From NCBI GenBank assembly GCA_045128275.1, contig JBGVRH010000049.1:20188-84187 (forward strand): DNA of 64,000 nt, given 5' to 3'. The stretch is from CAMEON01 sp045128275 (GTDB taxonomy: Bacteria; Bacillota; Clostridia; Oscillospirales; CAG-272). Position numbers and translations under genes: made by a program. Below, one piece after another: positions 58,705-64,000 of this stretch. Each line of letters opens with the position of its first letter. The stretch's first letter is position 1. Under the pieces are notes generated by a model. It was not told the origin of the DNA and made no database searches. It was given only the letters and a program-made list of their open reading frames with translations.

Positions 58705-58742
58705 AAAGTCCCCTGACCGTGGGTATGGTCGGGGGAGCTTTT
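58705..58742 (-). terminator. Terminator of the small membrane protein gene
   Basis: Paired blocks AAAG, CCCC and GACC with GGTC, GGGG and CTTT form an imperfect stem, T-rich on the minus-strand side. Confidence 0.7.
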
Positions 58743-58757
58743 GCATTGGGGGAAGGA

Positions 58758-59249
58758 TCAGTCCACAAGCGTGACCTTGGACTTGCGGTAGTAGATCAGA
58801 TTGAATAGGACGAAGTACACCAGATACAGGAGGGCGGGGGTCGTACCGACCATCAGATTCCCGAAGGTGACGGGGCTGTCGGGGAATCGGCCGCTCTCCG
58901 CCACGTAGGTACCGATCATACAGTACGCCAGCAGCAGGCAAAGGGTCGCGCCGTCCAGTACGTGCATGGCGATGAGCTTTTTGCGGGTGGCGGGCTTCAT
59001 GAGAAAGTAGTACAGGGTGAGAAGCGCCGACCAGCCGAGGCCGATGCAGGAGCAGATCACGTCAAAACTCCGCATGTGGGGGTAGAATTCGTAGTCGTAC
59101 CGTCCGGTGCCTCCGCAGAGGATGCCGATGCAGACGATGGACCATAAAATGGCAAAGGCGAACAGGTCGATGCCGATGCGGCGGGCGCGGTCGGTCTTGT
59201 CGCGCCTGTCCTCTTCGTAGGAGGGAACGTATTTGGGGAACAGTTTCAT
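58758..59249 (-). CDS. Four-segment membrane protein, unknown function
   Basis: 163 residues behind AAAGGAG, with a charged N-terminus (MKLFPKYVPSYEEDRRDKTD) and four hydrophobic segments (about 24-44, 61-82, 91-113 and 130-152). There is no family I can name. Its start codon has the word TTCACTATATAAG exactly 24 nt upstream, shared with the membrane protein gene at 20020-20493. Confidence 0.68.
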   Translation of the reverse strand: MKLFPKYVPSYEEDRRDKTDRARRIGIDLFAFAILWSIVCIGILCGGTGRYDYEFYPHMRSFDVICSCIGLGWSALLTLYYFLMKPATRKKLIAMHVLDGATLCLLLAYCMIGTYVAESGRFPDSPVTFGNLMVGTTPALLYLVYFVLFNLIYYRKSKVTLVD

Positions 59250-59272
59250 AGTAAAGCTCCTTTCAAAGGGTA

Positions 59273-59285
59273 TTCACTATATAAG
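59273..59285 (-). promoter_or_regulatory. Possible short-leader core promoter element, second copy
   Basis: TTCACTATATAAG on the plus strand, 24 nt before the start codon at 59249. Sequence and distance are identical to the copy at 20517-20529. Confidence 0.4.
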
Positions 59286-59388
59286 ACACCAAAAATCCCG
59301 AAATATTACAGAAAAAGGCGAAAATGTTTGAAAATTTTTTGACGGCGCGGGGGCGTTCAAATGTGGGGATGACGGCGGATGCATTCGT

Positions 59389-59482
59389 CCGTAGGGGAGG
59401 GGTCTCCCCTCCCGAAATTTGCAAAAATTGAAGAGAGCAAAAGGCTTTTGGTGTGGCGGGAGGGGAGTCCCCTCCCCTACGG
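59389..59482. repeat. MITE-like inverted-repeat element
   Basis: A 26-bp arm at 59389-59414 is matched, with one mismatch, by the reverse complement at 59457-59482; both outer ends read CCGTAGGGG and CCCCTACGG. The 42-bp centre is AT-rich and non-coding. There is no transposase. It lies between a membrane protein gene and the aminotransferase gene. Confidence 0.68.
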
Positions 59483-59491
59483 TGAAACCGT

Positions 59492-60667
59492 TTATTTCAG
59501 CGTCTTGATAAACGCCTCCATCCGCTCCAAGGCCTGGTTGATATGCTTGACCGAATAGGCGTAGGAGATCCGCGCGAAGCCCTCTCCCGCCGCGCCGAAG
59601 GCGATACCGGGGACGATGGCGCACTTATGCTCGTAGAGGAGCTTTTCGCAGAAGGCCTCGCTGGTCAGTCCGAACTTGCCGATGTTGGGGTAGATGTAGA
59701 AGGCTCCCTCGGGCTCGAAGGACTCGATGCCGATATCGTGCAGGCCGTTATAGATCAGACGGCGGCGGCGGTCGTACTCGGCGGTCATGGCGGCCACGTC
59801 CTCGTCGCAGTCCCGCAGGGCGGTGATGGCGGCCAGCTGGGCGGTGGTGGGGGCGCACATGATGGCGTACTGGTGGATCTTCAGCATCTGCTTGGCCAGA
59901 GGCGCGGGGGCGCAGATGTAGCCCAGTCGCCAGCCCGTCATGGCGTAGGCCTTGGAGAAGCCGCTGACCACCACGGTTCTCTCCCACATTTCGGGGAGGG
60001 AAGCGATGGAAACGTGGCGGCGGCCGTAGGTCAGCTCGGCGTAGATCTCGTCGGAGAGAACGATGATCTGCTTTTCGCGCAGGATCCGGGCGATCTTCTC
60101 CAGATCCTCGGCATCCATGATGGCACCCGTGGGGTTGTTGGGGTAGGCCAGCACCAGCATTTTGGTCTTCTCGGTGATGGCGGACTCTAAAAGCTCGGGG
60201 GTGAGCTTGAATTTATCCTCGTTGCGGGTCTCCACGATCACGGGAACAGCGCCTGTCATCTTGCAGAGAGGCTCATAGCAGACGAAGCAGGGGGTGGGGA
60301 TGATGACCTCGTCCCCGGGCTGGAGGAGGGTACGCATGGCCATGTCGATGGCCTCGCTGCCGCCGACAGTGACCACGACCTCGGATGCGGGATCGTAGTG
60401 AAGGTCAAAGCGGCGGTTCATGTAGTTGGAGATCTCCTTACGCAGTTCCAGGGTGCCCGCGTTGGAGGTATAGTAGGTCTTGCCCGATTCCAGGGATTCA
60501 ATGCCTGCCTCGCGGATCTTCCACGGGGTGACGAAGTCGGGTTGTCCCACGGTCAGGGCGGTGACGTCGGTCATGCTGTCCAGGATATCGAAGAACTTTC
60601 GGATACCCGAGGAGGGCATATCCACCACCGAGCGGGGGAGGATGCGGTCGTAATCGAGGTGTGCCAT
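59492..60667 (-). CDS. PLP-dependent aminotransferase, class I/II
   Basis: 391 residues. NAGTLELRKEISNYM and VTVGGSEAIDMAMRT build the cofactor site. AYPNNPTGAIMD contains the Asn contacting PLP, and SGFSKAYAMTGWRLGY holds the Schiff-base Lys. GEGFARISYA carries the substrate-carboxylate Arg. It resembles aspartate/aromatic aminotransferases of the PatA/AspB kind. Its ATG overlaps the stop of the Lrp-type gene (TGATG), and such pairs are usually co-regulated. Confidence 0.91.
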   Translation of the reverse strand: MAHLDYDRILPRSVVDMPSSGIRKFFDILDSMTDVTALTVGQPDFVTPWKIREAGIESLESGKTYYTSNAGTLELRKEISNYMNRRFDLHYDPASEVVVTVGGSEAIDMAMRTLLQPGDEVIIPTPCFVCYEPLCKMTGAVPVIVETRNEDKFKLTPELLESAITEKTKMLVLAYPNNPTGAIMDAEDLEKIARILREKQIIVLSDEIYAELTYGRRHVSIASLPEMWERTVVVSGFSKAYAMTGWRLGYICAPAPLAKQMLKIHQYAIMCAPTTAQLAAITALRDCDEDVAAMTAEYDRRRRLIYNGLHDIGIESFEPEGAFYIYPNIGKFGLTSEAFCEKLLYEHKCAIVPGIAFGAAGEGFARISYAYSVKHINQALERMEAFIKTLK

Positions 60668-61143
60668 CAGATGAAATTCCCTCTCTCGTCGACCTCGGGC
60701 GCGCCGTAGATCACGCCCTTGTCCTTGTATTTACGGAGCACGAAGTGGGTGGCGGTAGACAGCACCGACTCGATGGGAGCCAGCTTCTGCGCCACGAAGT
60801 AGGCCACCTCCTTCATGGTGCGGCCCTCGATGATGAGGCAGAGATCGTAGCTGCCCGACATGAGGTAGACGCTCTGCACCTCGGGGTAGTTGTAGATCTT
60901 CTCAGCGATGCGGTCAAAGCCGCGATCCCGCTGGGGGGTCATCTTGACCTCGATCATGGCGGTGACGTACTCGCGGTCGGTCTTGTCCCAGTCGATCATG
61001 GTCTTGTAGCCCAGGATCACGCCGTCGGCCTCGTACTTTTCAATGAGCTTCTTAATGTCGCCCTCCTCCTTGTCCAGCATCACGGCCAGCTGGGCGGGGG
61101 TCAGGGTGGCGTTGTCTTCCAATACTTTGAGTAAGGTGTCCAT
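60667..61143 (-). CDS. Lrp/AsnC-family regulator
   Basis: 158 residues. The winged helix-turn-helix is at about 1-50 (LTPAQLAVMLDKEEGDIKKL), then the RAM effector domain (VQSVYLMSGSYDLCLIIEGR) at about 65-140. It binds amino-acid effectors in other family members. It overlaps the aminotransferase start, so it probably tunes that enzyme. GAAAGGA is upstream of ATG 61143. Confidence 0.9.
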   Translation of the reverse strand: MDTLLKVLEDNATLTPAQLAVMLDKEEGDIKKLIEKYEADGVILGYKTMIDWDKTDREYVTAMIEVKMTPQRDRGFDRIAEKIYNYPEVQSVYLMSGSYDLCLIIEGRTMKEVAYFVAQKLAPIESVLSTATHFVLRKYKDKGVIYGAPEVDERGNFI

Positions 61144-61174
61144 GGTGGTTCCTTTCTATGTGTGGGATGGTGGA

Positions 61175-62794
61175 TCAGTGCTTGATCTTTTCCAGAATAT
61201 TCTGATAAGTCAGCCCATACCGCTCGGCGATATCCCTTGCGTAGGACTTACCGTCGGGCTTGGCGCGGACGATGCGGAAGGAGCGTTTGCCCTCCTCGAT
61301 GCCCGCCACCAGGGTGTCGATCTTCACGCCGCCGCTTTGGGAGGCCTCCGCGTTGATGCGGTCGATCTCCTGGGCCAACTCGTGGAGGTGGGTGGCGAAC
61401 AGGCAACGGCAGCCTGCCTGGGAGAGTCCCGCCAGCACCTCGGCGGCGATGTAGGAGGCCTCGAAGGAGCCTGTGGAGGACAGGGATTCGTCCAGCAGGA
61501 CGAGGGAATGAGCGGTGACCGCGTCGAAGATCTCACCCAGACGGGCGCACTCCTCGCCCAGACGGCCCTTGTCAATGGTGTCGTCGGCACCCGTGGGGAA
61601 GTGGGTGAAGATGCCGTCGGCGGGGCTGATCTCGCAGACCTTGGCAGGGAGGTACATGCCCAGCTGGAGCATGGCCTGACACAGGCCGATGGCGCAGGTG
61701 ATGACCGACTTACCGCCGCGGTTGGGGCCTGTGAGGACGTAGATCATGGCGTTCTCATCGGAGCTGTCGAAGTAGATATCGTTGGAAACGATCTCCTCGC
61801 CATTGGGAAGCTTCAGCGCCACGGCGGGGTTATACAGCTCGGTGGCACGGAAGGTTTTGGCCTCCATAGGCAGGAGGGTGGGGGCGCAGAGGGGACAGCC
61901 CTTGCTCAAAAGCTGCTGCTGGAGCTGGGTGCCCTTCACCACGAACTCGATTTCGGGCATCAGCCCCAGGAGGAAGTCGGTGTTCTCCAGCACGTAGGTC
62001 TGGACGATCTTCTTCCAGGAGCGCAGGGAGGACTTGTAGACCTCCCCGATGGCGGAGTTGAAGGCCAGGGACAGGGCGGTCTTCTGGTTGTCGGTCTGCT
62101 TCTTGCCGAAGGGGACTAACGATGCGATGCAGGTGTACTCATCGTCCTTGAAGTTGAGGCGCAGGATCTTGTCCAGCACCTCCCCCGACTTGAAGGGCTG
62201 GGCGTTGATGGAGAGGACGCCCGCCTGGGCGGGACGGAGCTGGGCATCCAGATTGACACCGATGGTGACGCTCTTGATCTCGCGGACGCGCTTGGTCAGC
62301 TCGGAGAGCTTCTGGTTCAGCTCACGGTAGTAGTCGGATTCCGCCAGATCCATGACGCAGTCGCAGAGCCGCTTGAAGGCGGTGCCCCGAAGGTTGGACT
62401 TCACCGCGGCCATGCCCTTGTGGAGGATATCCACGCAGGTGATGTACAGCTCGATCTCCGTCATGCTGGAGAGGTAGGAGGCGGTATCGTCGTCGCTGTC
62501 ATTCTCCAGACGGCGGAGCTCGGTGATGTCCTGGAGGACGGGGACGAGGCGGTGGAGGGTGTCCAGCAGGGAGGGATTGTTGAGCAGATCCGAGAAGGTC
62601 TGGTTGCGGTAGGCGATGACGGCGGGATCCGTGGTGAAATGCTCGGCGGCGGGGGTGCTCTTGGGGTTGAAGAACTCCAGCATACCCAGCTCCTGGAGGG
62701 TGTACATATCGATATCGGGGACGTTCACCCCCGCCAGATGGTCGTTCTGGGTCTTGCCGTCGGGGTAGAGGAGGGAGAAGTTTTCGAGTTTCAT
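61175..62794 (-). CDS. MutS-family ATPase without mismatch-recognition domain
   Basis: 539 residues. The C-terminal half is the MutS ATPase: GPNRGGKSVITCAIGLCQAM holds the Walker A Lys, LVLLDESLSSTG the Walker B Asp/Glu, and ATHLHELAQEID the H-loop. The N-terminal half is helical core or lever, and the mismatch-binding domain I is absent, so this is not a classical MutS1. Such short MutS relatives act in other DNA transactions or are uncharacterised. Hairpin array 3 begins 36 bp upstream of its start. Confidence 0.83.
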   Translation of the reverse strand: MKLENFSLLYPDGKTQNDHLAGVNVPDIDMYTLQELGMLEFFNPKSTPAAEHFTTDPAVIAYRNQTFSDLLNNPSLLDTLHRLVPVLQDITELRRLENDSDDDTASYLSSMTEIELYITCVDILHKGMAAVKSNLRGTAFKRLCDCVMDLAESDYYRELNQKLSELTKRVREIKSVTIGVNLDAQLRPAQAGVLSINAQPFKSGEVLDKILRLNFKDDEYTCIASLVPFGKKQTDNQKTALSLAFNSAIGEVYKSSLRSWKKIVQTYVLENTDFLLGLMPEIEFVVKGTQLQQQLLSKGCPLCAPTLLPMEAKTFRATELYNPAVALKLPNGEEIVSNDIYFDSSDENAMIYVLTGPNRGGKSVITCAIGLCQAMLQLGMYLPAKVCEISPADGIFTHFPTGADDTIDKGRLGEECARLGEIFDAVTAHSLVLLDESLSSTGSFEASYIAAEVLAGLSQAGCRCLFATHLHELAQEIDRINAEASQSGGVKIDTLVAGIEEGKRSFRIVRAKPDGKSYARDIAERYGLTYQNILEKIKH

Positions 62795-62829
62795 GAAGGG
62801 TATTCCTTTCGATTGAGATACAGGATACG

Positions 62830-62914
62830 AGATACAAGATACAAGATATGGATACGAGGTTCGTATCTTGTATCTTGTATCTGCCGAGCTTGCTCGGCAA
62901 GTATCTTGTATCTT
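62830..62914. repeat. Hairpin array 3 (constant word GATACAA/TTGTATC)
   Basis: A perfect 16-bp stem (62830-62845 with 62867-62882) closes a 6-bp inner stem ATACGA/TCGTAT with a 3-nt loop and a 6-nt bulge. A second hairpin TGCCGAGC/GCTCGGCA (62882-62899) with a TT loop follows. GATACAA words fill the left half (with a degenerate GATACAGGATACGA at 62817) and TTGTATC the right half, ending with TATCTTGTATCT. It lies between the MutS-like start and the HisJ-like stop at 62913, which it touches. Confidence 0.75.
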
Positions 62915-63734
62915 ATTGGATGCTCTGCAGGACTCTTTGTCCGTTTTGTATGGTGACTACCTCATGGAAGCCTACCGTTTCCAGAATGGCGTAGCCCTTG
63001 CGGATGGCCTTGCCCAGGTTCTCGGGGGCGTGGGCATCCGAGCCGATGGTGACGAGACTACCGCCGCAGTCCTTGTAGAGCTTGAGCAGCTCCATGGTGG
63101 GCAGGGAGATCCCCAGACCCTTCCAGAGGGTGGAGACGTTGATCTCCAGGGCGATATCGCGGTCAATGACGGTGCGGTAGAGATGCTCCAGCTTTTCATA
63201 GTAGGGCTTGAAGTCCAGCTTCTTGCCGCCCAGGGTGACGTAGCGGTGCATATAGGTGATGTGGGCGAGGGTGGTGATGCCGGGGAAGCCGGCCACCTCG
63301 ATGGTCTCGTCCAGAGCGCGGTCAAAGAGCTTTTTGATCTGATTGTCGCTCATTTGACCGAAATTCATGTAGCAGAAATCGGGGACGTTTTTCAGGTTAT
63401 GGAGGGAGCCGATGACGAACTCGTAGGGGTGCGCCTCCAGGGCGGCCTTGGCCTCGGCGGGATACTGGGGAGCATTGCCCAGCTCAAGACCGCAGAGGAC
63501 GTTGAGCCGTCCCTTGTATTTCTCCTTGACCTCCATCATGGAGGCGAAGGCGGCATCGGCATCGTAGGGAAAATCGTACAGTCCCTCTACCTCGGCATTG
63601 ACGTCAAAGTGGTCGGTAAAGGCGATGTGGTCCAGCCCGATCTCCAGGGCGCGGCGGCACATGGCATCGTGGGTGGAGGAGGGGTCTCCGTCAAAGGAGA
63701 AGCGGGTGTGAGTGTGGTAGTCGCAAAGAAACAT
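62913..63734 (-). CDS. Histidinol-phosphatase-like PHP enzyme, HisJ family
   Basis: 273 residues. CDYHTHTRFSFDGD supplies the metal ligands His7 and His9. FTDHFD, CGLELG, IGSLHN and IGSDAHAP complete the PHP site in the HisJ order. It may dephosphorylate histidinol phosphate, but no his genes are nearby, so another small phosphate ester is possible. Its stop codon overlaps the end of hairpin array 3. Confidence 0.88.
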   Translation of the reverse strand: MFLCDYHTHTRFSFDGDPSSTHDAMCRRALEIGLDHIAFTDHFDVNAEVEGLYDFPYDADAAFASMMEVKEKYKGRLNVLCGLELGNAPQYPAEAKAALEAHPYEFVIGSLHNLKNVPDFCYMNFGQMSDNQIKKLFDRALDETIEVAGFPGITTLAHITYMHRYVTLGGKKLDFKPYYEKLEHLYRTVIDRDIALEINVSTLWKGLGISLPTMELLKLYKDCGGSLVTIGSDAHAPENLGKAIRKGYAILETVGFHEVVTIQNGQRVLQSIQ

Positions 63735-63769
63735 GATGTACCTCGTTTATGTTTTTTTCGGGATGCCCG

Positions 63770-64000
63770 TCAGTCCTCGCCGTCGCGGGTCTCTTCGTCG
63801 ATGGCGGCGGTGCTGCTGGCTTTGAAGTTGTACAGGGGGGTGAGGATATCCTTTACCTTGGCGGTAGGGGCAATGGCGGTCTCGATCTCGGCCATGCGGC
63901 GGTAGGCCATGGGGGATTCGTCCAGGGTGGACTCGCCTACCGAGGTGGAGTAGATACCCGCCATTTCCCGTCGGTAGTCCTCCATGGACAGGGTCTCCTT
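63770..64000 (-). CDS. rtcB: RNA-splicing ligase RtcB, C-terminal fragment
   Basis: The frame runs off the right edge with KETLSMEDYRREMAGIYSTS as the first visible residues; 76 residues are present. GIYSTSVGESTLDESPMAYR and VKDILTPLYNFKAS match the C-terminus of RtcB, which joins RNA 2',3'-cyclic phosphate and 5'-OH ends with GTP and Mn. The final 12 residues are an acidic tail beyond the usual end. Partial at its 5' end. Confidence 0.85.
   Translation of the reverse strand, partial: KETLSMEDYRREMAGIYSTSVGESTLDESPMAYRRMAEIETAIAPTAKVKDILTPLYNFKASSTAAIDEETRDGED

Overview
The window looks like chromosomal DNA of a gut-type Bacillota, most likely an uncultured member of class Clostridia (Oscillospirales-like). 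The evidence is the S10-spc-alpha ribosomal operon order running on through secY-adk-map-infA-rpmJ-rpsM-rpsK-rpsD-rpoA-rplQ, the zinc-type S14 (rpsZ), the moderately high GC, near-universal AGGAGG ribosome binding sites, and many almost perfect sigma-A promoters (TTGACA-N17-TATAAT). The taxonomic call is inference; there is no 16S gene here.

Layout. 1-7606: an oligopeptide ABC transporter operon (binding protein, two permeases, two ATPases) in which three subunits are enlarged by long insertions. 7621-9861: a small membrane protein and a DUF4091-type glycoside-hydrolase-like protein. 10129-15740: two exported proteins, a thioester-domain surface protein with a Glu/Thr/Pro stalk and an SGNH hydrolase fused to a beta-helix-like region. 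15839-19224 (minus): a compact peptide-modification cluster, made of a consensus promoter, an 82-residue Cys-containing precursor-like peptide, an internal attenuator, a membrane-anchored protein, an HprK-like kinase, a radical SAM/SPASM enzyme and a PqqD-like protein. 19449-20493: two small membrane proteins. 20573-22982: a hairpin array, a PHP phosphatase, two small proteins, a four-helix-bundle (23S-IVS/Avd-like) protein, a second hairpin array, then tRNA-Tyr and tRNA-Thr. 23249-34683: a CvpA-like membrane protein, an XRE regulator carrying two jelly-roll-like domains, a GH36 alpha-galactosidase, a YwaF-like membrane protein, an M3 metallopeptidase lipoprotein, an iron alcohol dehydrogenase, a WYL-type regulator and a polytopic membrane protein.

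34946-51646: promoter, long structured leader and 30 genes of the ribosomal superoperon from rpsJ to rplQ, including secY, adk, map, infA and rpoA. It is interrupted by five GC-rich, hairpin-rich spacers of about 110-250 nt where such operons are usually tightly packed. 51718-64000: HAD phosphatase, EamA transporter, a large GH106-like protein, a tandem GNAT acetyltransferase, an SDR, two membrane or exported unknowns, an aminotransferase with its Lrp-type regulator, a MutS-family ATPase, a third hairpin array, a HisJ-like PHP phosphatase and the 3' end of rtcB.

The most interesting parts are (a) the radical SAM/HprK-like/PqqD peptide cluster, and (b) three intergenic hairpin arrays, each built from its own short constant word that flips orientation about midway. 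One array lies directly upstream of a four-helix-bundle gene and runs into its -35 box.
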